A DNA stretch of 46,453 bases, from contig JAMYWO010000205.1 of assembly GCA_024220525.1 (NCBI GenBank), forward strand, positions 1 to 46,453, given 5' to 3'. Of this stretch, positions 12,401 through 22,657 are shown piece after piece. This DNA comes from Cochliopodium minus (taxonomy: Eukaryota > Discosea > Himatismenida > Cochliopodiidae). Each line of letters begins with the position of its first letter. The stretch's first letter is position 1. The notes below the pieces were generated by a model, which searched no databases, was not told the origin of the DNA, and saw only the letters and a list, made by a program, of their open reading frames with translations. The position numbers and the translations under genes were made by a program.

Positions 12401-12963
12401 TCACCAGATTACAAGCTAAATTGATTGCAGGTCGTATTGTCCCTGCTATCGTTACTACCACTGCTTCTGTTGCAGGTCTCGTAATTTTTGAATTGTACAA
12501 GTTGCTCCGTAAAGATATCAAGCTCGAAAACTTTAGAAACTCTTTTTTCACTCTTGCTCTCGATATCTTTCAAATTTCCGAGCCTATGCCTCCTAGATCT
12601 TACACCTTCAAAGGTGAAAAGAAAACTTCCTGGGATTTGATCAAGTTTCAAGAAGGTGATTTGACTGTCAACCAGTTCTTGGAGAAATTCAAAGAGAAAT
12701 TTGGATTTGATATCTTGACCATAGAGTATAACACTGGTTCTAAGGATAAAGAAGGAAAGGATGTCATCAAACTCCTCTACAAGAGTTTTGGTAACGAAGA
12801 TATCAAGGGTGATTTTGATAAAAAACTTTCCGAGTTGGTTTCTCGTCATAAAAAGGGTGGTCTTTCCAAGACTGATAATTGTTTTCCTCTTATTGTTGTT
12901 CTTGATTCTGATGATGAGGACAATGAAGATGAATGCCCTCCTGTCTATTTATTCTTCCGTTAA
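9410..12963 (+). CDS. UBA1: ubiquitin-activating enzyme E1, 7 exons, 1025 aa
   Basis: E1 adenylates ubiquitin with ATP, takes it onto a cysteine as a thioester and passes it to E2 enzymes, at the head of all ubiquitin conjugation. Exons: 9410-9456, 9524-9563, 9634-9685, 9753-9835, 9933-10281, 10393-11591, 11656-12963; phases agree. The inactive adenylation half has VSGLKGLGMEIAKNVVLMG. The active one has YFLVGAGAIGCEMLKN (about residue 430), DLDIIEISNLNRQFLYR and the ATP-site TLGTKGNTQVIVPG. The catalytic cysteine is C591 (CLLHSFP, like CTLKNFP in animals) and is the first codon of the last exon. IVPAIVTTTASVAGLVIFEL and a C-terminal ubiquitin-fold domain follow. The first four exons are only 40-83 nt. 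Complete and apparently intact. UBA1 rather than UBA6 is judged from overall similarity to UBA1 as I recall it. Confidence 0.96.
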
Positions 12964-13414
12964 AAACCAATTCATAAATAAATTCTATTCAAAAAACATA
13001 ATAAAATTAAAAATTTTTTTATTTGAACAAAGCAAATTCATATTCTTTAATGATCGAGTATTATTTTGTGAAAGAGTATTCTCTTTTCTTTTGAGTTTGC
13101 TTTTGATTGAATCAATTAGTATAGAAGTAACAAGTTTGGATCGATGTAATCAAAATTGGATTGTTTGATTGCAAAGTCATCAGAAAAAAGAATTTTGTGA
13201 CTGCTTTTCAATTTTGGGCATGACAATATGAATACATAATTGAAAAGAAACATCAAAGTTTGTTGATCTTCCTATCTTATGTTTTTGTTTTTGTGAGTTC
13301 TAGATCATCAAAAATGAAGAAACAAAGAATAAAATTTTATTCTTTTGACAATAAAATTTTAATAAAATATTTTTTTTTTTGAAAACAAGAAAATAAAAGT
13401 CAAATTCGTTTGTT
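12964..13414. other. convergent intergenic region, UBA1 / eIF2 beta
   Basis: 451 bp between two 3' ends. AT-rich, with poly-A and poly-T tracts that may serve as polyadenylation signals for each side. No open frame with coding character, and no tRNA-like cloverleaf that I can see. Confidence 0.5.
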
Positions 13415-15159
13415 TTAGACTTTGATCTTGCTTCTCTTGATAGTATGGACATAACCTGCTTTGATAGTTTGTACAGTTCTTCTTGAAAGACAAGAGTTAC
13501 AGTAGAGGAAGTGCATTCTGTTCTCTTTTTTCAAGACGGTGTCTACGCTTTGGCAAGTGTTGCACTTGACAAACTCACTGATGTAATGCTTAATTACGGT
13601 TTCTGCTTGTTTAGGTTGAAATCTTCCTTTGATGGTCAAAGCAGAGTTCACATCTAAATTTTTTTAAAAATAAATAAAAATAAATAAGCAAAAATAATGA
13701 AATATTTCGTGTTAAACAATATAATTAAACAAAGTAAAAAAAAATGTTTTTAAAAAAAGAAATGTTTGAGCAGAAAATAATAATAATAATAAAAATTTAA
13801 AAACTAAAATTTTTTTTTTGACCCAAAGAACCAGTGGTGTTCAATTCGACGAGAGCGTAGTTTTGAAAATGCTCAATAGGACGATTCATTTTTGAGCAAA
13901 TGACTGGAAAGTTGCTCCATACAGTCTTGGTGGTACCATCTCTTACGAGAACAGGAGGTGGGAGTTTCATCTTGGCTGCTTGTCCACTAAAAAAATTGAA
14001 AAAAGAAAATAAAAAATAAAAAAAAAAAAGAAATTGTATAAAGAAAAATAAAAAATAAAAATCAAAAAAAATAAAAAATAAAAAATAAAAATTATGAATA
14101 AAAATAAAAAAACTTTGAATGAACTTTTTTTTTAATTTTACCTTGAAGAACCAGACTCTTGCAACAAACCTTGAATTCTGTTCAACAATTCAAAGTAGTC
14201 GTAGTCTCGCTCGTTATCGTTCCAATTCTCCTCCACGGGAGTTTCTTTAGGGGAACCCTTCTTTTTTCCGCTGAGATCGAGTTCGGGCAAAAGTTCCTCG
14301 ATTTTGTTAACTGGTTCTTTCTTTTCTACAATCTCTGTGCTTTCTGTTTCTTTGGTCTTTTTAATTCAAAGTTTTTTAAGAAAAATTTAGTTTTATTTGG
14401 TAATTTTTATTGTGATGGTATAATGCTCTCTTTTGGGTATTGATTCTAAAATCTAATATATTCTACTTTGATATTTTTTTAAGAGATCTCCAAAATCTCT
14501 AACTTTTATAATTTGTTGTTAGATTTGATCAATATTTTTTAATAATGATCTATGATATTGTTATATTTGAGTTCAATGCAAAAATTATAGTATATTTTAG
14601 TATTTCTTCATTTAGAAATGGATTAATGAATAATTTTGTTATTATACTTTTAAATTTTCATAATATTTGAATATAATGACCAATAATAATAATTTTCAAG
14701 AATATTCTTTATATTAATGATTTTATCTCACATATTCCTGTAATATATTAATTTATTGAGCTGATGGAAATTTTTTATGTTTCTTACAATTGGTTTTTTG
14801 GTCTTTTTGACTCCTGTCTTTTTCTTCTTTATCTTCTTTTTCTTCAAATCCAAATCTAATTTTGGTTGTTCTCCTTCCTATAATGAGAATTAGAGAAATT
14901 ATTGAGAAATAGGCGAAAATTTATAAATATATATGAGTTTAAATTTTGCTTTATAATAAGATTTGATGGAAAATACCAATGTATTACTCATTTTTGTTTG
15001 TTTTATGTGTATGATCTGATATGATTTTTTTTTTAATTTTTTTCTCCTTTTATTTTTTCTGAAAGAGAATAATAAAGAAATGAAAAGAGATATGATAAGA
15101 GATCTCTTTAGTATAAAAATATGATCCCTGATATTACCAATATTTTCTTTATAAGCCAT
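13415..15159 (-). CDS. translation initiation factor eIF2 subunit beta, 5 exons, 241 aa
   Basis: eIF2 beta helps eIF2 carry initiator tRNA to the 40S subunit and contacts eIF5 and eIF2B. Exons: 15159-15138, 14873-14788, 14356-14142, 13986-13823, 13653-13415; phases agree. The N-terminus has lysine blocks (LDLDLKKKKIKKKKTG and LDLSGKKKGS), the kind that bind eIF5 and eIF2B epsilon. It is followed by the conserved core NERDYDYFELLNRIQGLL, KLPPPVLVRDGTTKTVWSNF, LNTTGSLDVNSALTIKGRFQ and a C-terminal C2C2 zinc ribbon (CNTC...YCNSC). It is shorter than the human protein (about 333 aa) because the acidic N-terminal linker is reduced to one or two lysine blocks. Intron 2 (14357-14787) is about 430 bp, unusually long here. 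The first exon (MAYKENI) rests on phase and a weak acceptor and is the least certain part. Confidence 0.9.
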
Positions 15160-15426
15160 TTTATTTGAATAATCAGTTAAATAAATTTAAAAATCCTTTC
15201 CTTCAACAATACATCTTTTTTGTGATGTTTCGTAATTAGAGAAAAAATTGAATCTCTTTAGAATTTTCAAAAAGAAAAAAAAATTGATTGTTTGCTTTTA
15301 TTAAAGATAGTGTTCCTCCTGCACTATTATTCATATATCTTTTTGGAAATCAAATCTAACATCATAAAATAAATATATTTGAAGAATAAAGAAGAAAAAA
15401 TATAAAAAAAAGATATAACATAGAAA

Positions 15427-17892
15427 ATGAAAATCCTGATAGTATTGCTCCTCCTCTTGTTATCATTATCAAATCTACAAAGTAAAAAATTCGGCCAATA
15501 TTAACAAAATAATTAATAATTTGAAGAAAAATTTGATAAGATTGAATATAGCAAAATATAATTTGAAATACTTGTTTGGAATTCTATCGATTTTATTTTA
15601 AATTTAATTTTATGTTGAATTAATCTTTTTTAAAATTATTTTTTTATTTTTTTTTAGTCATATACAAAGAAGATGTTTTGTTTGGAGAGGACGAGTGTCC
15701 GTTCGACTGCTACAACACTACCAGCCAAGGAGTATGTTTCGATGGAACGTGCCAATGTAATCAGCCATACTTGCCTCCATATTGTGCTTTCTGTAAAAGA
15801 AATAAAAAAAAAACAAAAAAAATATAAATAATAAAATAAAATAAAATAAAAATAAAAATTAAAAATTAAAAATTAAATAATAAAAATAAGTAAAATAAAA
15901 ACTAAACAAAAAAAATAAAATTCAAATTGAAATTATTCAATATTTTTTTAAAGCAAATGTCCCAATTGTATCAAATCAAACTACTAATGGAACTATAAGT
16001 GGAAGTGGATATTCTTACTATAATTTCCAAGTTGGAACCCTCAATCAAATAACCATCACTTTAAATATTGTAACTCCTGAGTATGATGGTAAGAAGAAAA
16101 TTTTTTAAAAGTAATAAATTAAATTGATGAAATAATGAATGATAAAAAAAAAATAATGATTTTCAAAATGATAAAATTATTGGAAATAAAATTATTAAAT
16201 TTAAAAAAATCTTAAAATGAAAATTAAAAAAAATATAAAAAAATGTCGATTATAAATCTTAAAAAAAACTTTGAACAAGTATTAAAAAAAATCAAAATTT
16301 TAAAATGAAAATCTTTGATGAAAATTAAAAACAGAAAAAAAAATAAAAATAAATATTAAAAAAAAGTTAATTAAAATATTTTTCTACCAAAAAAAATAAA
16401 AAAATAAAAAAATAAAAATAAAAAATAAAAAATAAAATATAAAATATAAAATAAAATAACCTTTTTTTTTTGATCAAAATATAAAGGAACAGCATCTTTA
16501 CTTTTGCAAAACGGAGACACAATACCAGACATCACAAACTACGACTTTGCAAACCAATCAGAAGTGAACCAAACAACATTAACGTTGACAATAAACCTTT
16601 CTAATCAAGCAGTGTTCCAAAGCAATTGGGAGATGGGCGTTTATTGCAACACTTCTTGTAATTTCACTGTTTTCTATGTCGCTTCTTATGTTTGTCCTAA
16701 TTCTTGCTCTCAAAATGGCTTTTGTTCTCAGGCTACTGCAGTTGTCAATGTAACACCAATTTCTACATGCCTGATTGTTCCATACGTAAAAAACATAACT
16801 TTAAATACTTTTTGAAATTAAATTTATTTCTTTTCATTTATATATATTTTTAACCTTTTTTATTGTTGTTTTTAGGTTTATTTTTATTTTTGTTTTTATT
16901 GTTTTTATTAAATTTTTAATTTTTAAAACTTTTTTATTTTTAAAAAATTTTATTAATTTTTAAAAATTTTTATTATTTTCATTCTTTAAATTATTATTTT
17001 CATTTTTAAATTATTTGATTTATTTTAATTGATCATTTTTTTCATTTTTATTTATTTTTTTATTTTTATTTATTTTTCATTTAGAGGTTTCCAAAATTGC
17101 TACACAGTCTAATTTGCCTCTAATTTCATCTACGGTTGGAACTATTTCTACTTCAACATTTCTTCTTCTTCAGGAGACCAGCTCAACATCACTGTCTCTC
17201 CCCTTTTAAACAGTCAAGTCTTTGTGTAAAATCAAAATTTTAATAATAAAATAAATAATAAATAAATAATTAAAAATAAAATATAAATATGAAAATAAAA
17301 ATAAAAAATAAAAACAAAAATAAAAATTAAAAATAAATGAAAAATAAAAAATTAAAATTAAAAATATATTAAATAAAAACAAAAATAATCAAAATAAAAA
17401 AATAAAAATAAAAATAAATTCAAATTTAAAATAAATAATTAAAAAGAAGAATAAAACATTTTTATTTAAACAAAAATAATTAGATATATCCAACAATACA
17501 CATTCCAACAATCTTCAGCTACACCAACTATTTTGAAGCTGTAAACTCCCACAATGTATTAATAACCAAACCAACTCCATCATTGTGGTACATCGGTAAA
17601 AAAATAAAAGTTATTTTATTTAATTTTTATTTTTATTTTATTTCATATTTTATTAATATTTTAATTTTATTTATTAAAAATTTTTTTATTTTTTATTTTT
17701 AAATAGTATATATTCTACAAGCACTGTCACTTATTCTCTTTACACAAACTACCAACCTTTGTCCCAACAACTGTAATGGGAACGGAGGCTGCTTCCAAAT
17801 GGAATTTGTAGCTGTACTCCTCCATATCAAGACTTGATTGTTCTTTATGTAAAAAAATTTCTAAAATTTAAATTAATTTTTTTATTTTTTTT
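15427..17892 (+). CDS. secreted EGF-like/repeat protein, 3' half frameshifted and cut by gap
   Basis: A hydrophobic signal peptide opens exon 1 (15427-15481, MKILIVLLLLLLSLSNLQ). It is followed by an EGF-like module (exon 15658-15792; CPFDCYNTTSQGVCFDGTCQ then CNQPYLPPYC) and beta-rich, Asn/Ser/Thr-rich repeats (exons 15954-16088 and 16487-16785). A second EGF-like unit starts CPNSCSQNGFC and a third starts CPNNCNGNGGC at about 17760. From about 16725 on, the recognisable reading jumps frame several times: CSCQCNTNFYMPDCS lies in another frame than the preceding NGFC, YGWNYFYFNISSSSGD is offset, and NGICSCTPPYQD is offset by one base. Each needs a single-base indel, often beside a short homopolymer. 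Because the block ends at 17892, poor consensus at a contig end is as likely as a decaying pseudogene. Exact function unknown; adhesion or surface roles are common for such architectures. Confidence 0.6.
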
Positions 17893-18015
17893 NNNNNNNN
17901 NNNNNNNNNNNNNNNNNNNNNNNNNNNNNNNNNNNNNNNNNNNNNNNNNNNNNNNNNNNNNNNNNNNNNNNNNNNNNNNNNNNNNNNNNNNNNNNNNNNN
18001 NNNNNNNNNNNNNNN
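17893..18015. other. assembly gap (123 n) between blocks A and B
   Basis: Run of n. The EGF-like gene is cut on the left and an inositol-3-phosphate synthase 5' end on the right. The two are not parts of one gene, so this join does not reflect true adjacency. Confidence 1.
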
Positions 18016-18249
18016 CCCAGTTATGGTGGATCCATTGTTTCCTCCCCATCCAACAACGAGCATTCCCAATTTTGGCACAGTTGATTCAGTTTGGAAGGTA
18101 TATTGTTCGCTCTTTGGATTGACAATATATTGTCCTTGTTCATTCTTTGTCACTACTTCAGTATTGTAGGTATACTTTGATGTGATTTTATCTTGGCTAT
18201 AGACGACGTTTGGTGAATTTACTTTAAAAGAAAAAGAGGATGTTTGCAT
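18016..18249 (-). CDS. INO1: myo-inositol-3-phosphate synthase copy 2, N-terminal 78 codons
   Basis: Starts at the ATG at 18249 (MQTSSFSFKVNSPNVVYSQD) and runs to the gap. It carries the NAD-binding glycine loop GWGGNNGST (about residues 68-76) and stops at ...TITG, the same codon at which the plus-strand copy at 20054 stops. The first 15 or so residues differ from the other copy, then SKYTYNTEVVTKNEQGQYIV and what follows is almost identical at DNA level, with only a few substitutions. The rest of this gene probably ends at 27502. Cut by assembly, not by mutation. Confidence 0.92.
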
Positions 18250-19808
18250 TTTTTAGATTTCCAGTGGTTGATGATTTTTTAGAATGTTGATTATGTGAAG
18301 AATAGAGAAGGTTTGCGTACCTATAAATAAAAGGAATAATTAATTATTTTGTTATTTAAAAAAAAAATTTTATTTCTTACATTAATTTTAATATACTTTT
18401 ACTTTTATGTTAACACAGAGATTCTGAGTTAATTTTAGAAGCTTTTTTTTTTTATTTTTAGTTTGTTAGAAAGAAATTTTTTTTATTTGTGATCTGAAAA
18501 AAGAGAAAAGTGATTTTCTTAATAATTTAAATTAAAATAATAAATAAAGAAAAATATTTTTTAAAATTAGATTGACTCCTTGCTTTGATCAAAGCAAGAA
18601 GATTGTCCGTGATAAAATAGAGAATATAAAAATGAAAAAATAATCTTAAAATAATTTTCCTTTTTACTCTTTTCTTTTGATAATAATTATATAAATAAAA
18701 TTATATAATTTTATTTTATAATAAAAATATCATTTAGTCCAAATCTAAGTGAAAAAATACCTATGAATTTTAATATATTTGATTAGAAAACTTACTAATT
18801 AATAGATTGATTTTGTTCTTAAATATCTTTTCACAATCAAAATTTTTTTATAATCAAATTTGAAAGCATGGAATACTCAGTATTCCAGTGAGTGAAAATA
18901 TTTATTTATCAACAGTTTGAAGCAAAAATAAATAAAATATTTGAAATTAAATGAAATTTTATCAACATTTTTTTTTAAACACGTCATTAAAATAAAAAAA
19001 TATTTTTTTATTATTTAGATCCTCTTGCAATATAAAATGGATATATTCAAATAATCAAAGATTAGATGCAAAATATACAAAATGGATGGACATATCTATC
19101 AAATAAAGATGGAATGGAAGTAAAATTTGAATTTGATTAAAAGTTGTAAATAAAATTAAAATAAATTTAAAAAAAATAATATTTAATTGATCCACTTTGA
19201 AAATGTTTTTCTTAGATTCTTGATAAAATGATGTTTTAAAAATAAAAATATTTAGACTTTTGAATTTGGCATTCTAATGTTACGAAAACAGGCCGAAGTT
19301 TTGTAGATTCAAAAGAACTGTTCCGAAAAATCAATTATCAAGTAAATAAATGGAATTTATTCGATATTTAGTCAATAAATAACAAAAGAGACTATATTCC
19401 CCTTATGACTTTAAGAGTAAAATCTTTTATCAATAAATTTTTAAAAAAAATTATTTTTCACTGAAAATATTTTGATTGTAAAAATATTTTTGCATGAAAA
19501 CTTGACAAGATTTGAAGTATTAAATTCTCATAATAATGTATTTTTAAGTCGGCGAAAGAAAATTAAATTGAATTTCGAATCAACGGAGAAATAAAAGTAA
19601 CAAAATGTGATTTTATATTTTGATCTAAAATAAATTGAAATTATGACGAGAATATCTAGATCGGAGGAAGAAAAATACTCACCAATGTGATTTTTAAAAT
19701 CAAAATATTTTATCTCTTTGAAAGCAAAATCAAAAATAATTAAATAAATAAAAAAAAAATCAGATAAAAGAAAAATAAAAGAAAAAAAATCATAAATCTT
19801 TTGAGAAA
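18250..19808. promoter_or_regulatory. 1.56 kb spacer between divergent INO1 copies
   Basis: AT-rich DNA between two start codons on opposite strands, so it should contain both promoters. It is not palindromic as a whole, so the inverted duplication covers the coding regions and not the spacer. No convincing coding frame, tRNA or transposon ends were found. The 98-codon frame at 19528-19824 (minus) is low-complexity and overlaps the other gene's start; I reject it. Confidence 0.55.
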
Positions 19809-20054
19809 ATGAATAATAACACAAATCAACAAAATTTTACTTTCACAGTAAATTCACCAAATGTAGAATACACACAAGAGAAAATCACATCGAAATATAC
19901 CTACAATACTGAAGTAGTGACAAAGAATGAACAAGGACAATATATTGTCAATCCAAAGAGTGAACAATATACCTTCCAAACTGAAAGAATCGTGCCAAAA
20001 TTGGGAATGCTCGTTGTTGGATGGGGAGGAAACAATGGATCCACCATAACTGGA
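19809..20054 (+). CDS. INO1: myo-inositol-3-phosphate synthase copy 1, N-terminal 82 codons
   Basis: Starts at the ATG at 19809 (MNNNTNQQNFTFTVNSPNVE) and includes the NAD-binding loop GWGGNNGST. It ends with GGATCCACCATAACTGGA at the single n. The next codon expected from the family, alanine of AIEANK, is exactly base 1 of the window, so 19809-20054 plus 1-1341 makes a complete uninterrupted enzyme of about 528 aa. The DNA that follows here (a heptamer array and TPR exons) is unrelated to this enzyme. Confidence 0.93.
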
Positions 20055-20055
20055 N
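20055..20055. other. single-n join between blocks B and C
   Basis: One n inside what would be a conserved codon run of inositol-3-phosphate synthase. The coding context changes completely across it. Some scaffolders write one n where they expected contigs to overlap but found no overlap. Confidence 0.95.
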
Positions 20056-20130
20056 TTTTATTTTTTATTTTTTATTTTTTATTTTTTATTTTTTATTTTT
20101 TATTTTTTATTTTTTATTTTTTATTTTTTA
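20056..20130. repeat. (TTTTTTA)n heptamer microsatellite at a block edge
   Basis: About ten copies of the heptamer run straight from the n. It is likely part of an intron of the CLU/TPR gene. Its true length is unknown because the block begins inside it. Confidence 0.9.
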
Positions 20131-20143
20131 CGACTCTTTTTAG

Positions 20144-20859
20144 ATTGGAAAAATTGATAGATAATAAAGGAGTGCAAACGATGAACGAAATAACCATCGA
20201 AAAACAGCATCCTTTGATCATCACTGCGGACAATTATTTCAAAAAGGCAATTCGCTATGACAGAAACTCTGTTGCTTCTTTTACTGCATATGCAAAAGTA
20301 AAAAATAAAATAAAAACATTTAATTTTTATTTTTTCATTTTTATTTTTTATTTTTTAATTTTCAATTTATTTGTTTTTAAATTTTATTTATTTATTTTTA
20401 AATTTTTTTTTAAATTGTTATTTTAAATTTTAATTTAAATTTTTATTTTTAATTTTTATTTTAAATTTTTATTTTAAAAGTTTTTGGGACAATGTGGGAG
20501 GTATGAAGACTCGGAGGATCATTTCCTCCAAATTTTGAAGAAGAACCCCAACAACATCAACGCCATCACCAAGTACGCCTTCTTCCTCGAGAAGATCGTT
20601 CCCCAAGCACGTACCTCCACTTCCATGCAACTCTACAAAAGAGGTTGAAAAAAAAAATTTTAATTTTTAATTTTAAAAATTTTTTCATAATTTTTTACCT
20701 TTTTTAATTTTATTTTTTTTTTTAGCTTATGAATTGGAAGTCAAGCATCACCAAATCAAAAAGGAGATAGAAGTTCTCAAAAAAAGAATTGATGAAAAGG
20801 AGTATCGTGAGCTTCACTTGTCCTGGCAGCTCGAACATGAGAATGAGGAAGAAATCTGA
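20144..20859 (+). CDS. C-terminal TPR exons of a CLU-family protein (5' part missing)
   Basis: Three exons in phase: 20144-20297, 20481-20643, 20726-20859, ending in TGA. They encode about 150 aa. Two TPR-like helical hairpins are visible (NYFKKAIRYDRNSVASFTAY and GRYEDSEDHFLQILKKNPNN), then a charged coiled coil (KKEIEVLKKRIDEKEYRELH) and an acidic tail. There is no start, because the block begins just upstream. The content fits the missing 3' end of the RGS-CLU gene that runs off the right edge of the window. That gene stops inside the same kind of TPR array (SYEQALNSNPTDPRLLRNLA), and CLU proteins typically end in TPRs. The linkage is inferred; another TPR gene is possible. Convergent with the ECH/ECI-like gene, 133 bp away. 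Confidence 0.7.
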
Positions 20860-20992
20860 GAAAAAAAATTTTGTTGAAATTTTTTGATTTAAAATAAATT
20901 TATTTTTTTTTTTTTTGTAAAAAATAAAGATGTTCGAGAAATAATTTTTTTCTTTTTTTTTTTAAAAAATGAATTAATAAAAAATATTTTAA

Positions 20993-22348
20993 TTATAATT
21001 TGGAAGGTATGATCCCATTTGGCAACTTTAGTAACTTTTCAGTAAAAACAGGAGTTTGTTTCCTAGCAAAAGAAACGATCCCATTAAGTCCATCTTCCCT
21101 ACCTGCAAGGAATTGTTGGAAGACTGCTTCATAGTGTTGGGTAGTGAGAAGATCTTCTTTTTCGGAGATATGGGATAACTGTTTGGACAAATTTACTGCG
21201 TTAACTGGTTTTTTGGATATTTCAGTAGCCCATTTAATAGTTTCTTGCAATAAGTTTTGGCTAGGGATAACTTTCAAAAAAAAATTATTTTTAATTTTTA
21301 ATTTTTAATTTTTTGTTTTAAATTTGTTTTACCTTTGTTCACTAAGCCATGTTCCAAACATTCTGAAGCTGGTACTTTAGTTCCTTCCAAAATATATTGA
21401 AGAGCTTTCTTTTTGCCAAACCCTTTCACAAAATAATGACTATTCAAAAATAAAAATGAAATTTAAAAAATAAAAAATAGTAAAAAGATCCAATTTTGAA
21501 AACTTTTTACGTCACTCCGAAATCAGGAACTAAAGCAATGTTAATAAATGCAGACTAAAAAAATTAATTTTAAGAAAAAAATGAAGAAATTTATTTACCA
21601 TCAAATAAGATTTATCAGACATCACAACCAAATCACATACCAATGCTGTTTTTTTTGAATAATAAAATTCACTAATTAAATTTTTGTGTTTGTTCATTTA
21701 CCCAATCCGATTCCTTTTTAATTTTTTCATTATTATTTGAATTTAAAAATTAAAATTTACGAACCTGCCCTTTTAGTTTTGGTTGAAATTTAAATTTAAA
21801 GTTTTTGAAACCAAGCTTAATTTCTTATTATTTTACCCAGCACATGCTCCATTCACTTTAAAAATATAAAAAAAAGTAAAAAAAGAATAGGAAATTCTAT
21901 TGAGAATGATATTTTCTACCCAAAATTTTTTTATCAAATATATTTAAATATAAATATATATTTATTCAATGAATATAATAAAGTCTGAAATGTTAAAAAA
22001 TATTGGATTTGAAAGATTACCTGCTGAGATAATCACCTTGGGACATTTTCTTATCAATTCACCCAATGGAAAGAAATAATTGTTAAGATATTGGAAGGTA
22101 TTATTCCCCATATCTTCGCCGCTAGGTGATGATCCCTTATTCTTGATATCTTGTCCTGCACAAAAGATATTACCTTTCCCTGTCAAGATAATCGCTTTGA
22201 TATTTTCATCTTCACTTGCATATTTTATTGAGGTGATCAATTCACTTATCAATCCTTCATTGAGGGAATTGGCTGGGGCATTGTTGAGAGTTATGATGGC
22301 AATATTGGAATTCTCAACAGAATAAAGTATATTTTTAAAGTTATTCAT
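20993..22348 (-). CDS. peroxisomal enoyl-CoA hydratase/isomerase family protein, 8 exons, 279 aa
   Basis: A crotonase-fold enzyme, probably an enoyl-CoA isomerase or hydratase of fatty-acid beta-oxidation. Exons: 22348-22021, 21855-21837, 21769-21765, 21713-21702, 21645-21599, 21554-21511, 21439-21333, 21270-20993; phases agree. Motifs are IITLNNAPANSL, the oxyanion-hole segment GKGNIFCAGQDI, the second glycine motif VNGACAGAGIGLALVCDL and INIALVPDFGVTHYF. The last has Asp where hydratases have the second catalytic Glu, as in PaaG-type isomerases. The C-terminus is SKL, a type-1 peroxisomal targeting signal. Exons 2-4 are only 19, 5 and 12 nt and together encode the glycine motif. Candidates are ECI2-like delta3,delta2-enoyl-CoA isomerase or a PaaG-like enzyme; substrate not determinable. 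Confidence 0.88.
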
Positions 22349-22657
22349 TTTCTTTTTACAATTTAAATCTCAATTTGATTTTTTTTTAAATTCAAAGATT
22401 TTTGGGATTTATTTTTTTTGAGAAACAAAAAATAAACTGAACAACCAATTGAGAATACAATTCAAGGAGTTTGTTTAATTCTTCAAAAGATTTAAATTTT
22501 ATTTGAGGAATTGGGGGAAAAATATCCGCTTTGAGAAAAATAGTAAAAAATTCAAAAATTCAAAAATCAAAAAAAAAAAGAAATAAATTGACATGTCAAT
22601 CAGATGTAAACAAGGTTTTGAATTGGAAAACAAATTCTTTATTTCAATTAAAAAATT
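22349..22657. other. intergenic region between the ECH/ECI-like gene and NCAP-D3
   Basis: 309 bp between the start of the ECH/ECI-like gene and the 3' end of NCAP-D3 on the same strand. It should hold the promoter of the former and the 3' UTR of the latter. No distinct motif seen. Confidence 0.45.

Noticed and set aside
18250-19808. tRNA or other structured RNA gene in the INO1 spacer
   Set aside because: I looked for GC-richer islands, a T-loop phrase and cloverleaf stems and found none.
19809-20426. INO1 N-terminus fused to TPR sequence as one gene
   Set aside because: The fusion exists only across an n. The INO1 frame stops at a codon that continues perfectly at window base 1, and what follows the n is a heptamer-repeat intron and unrelated TPR exons.
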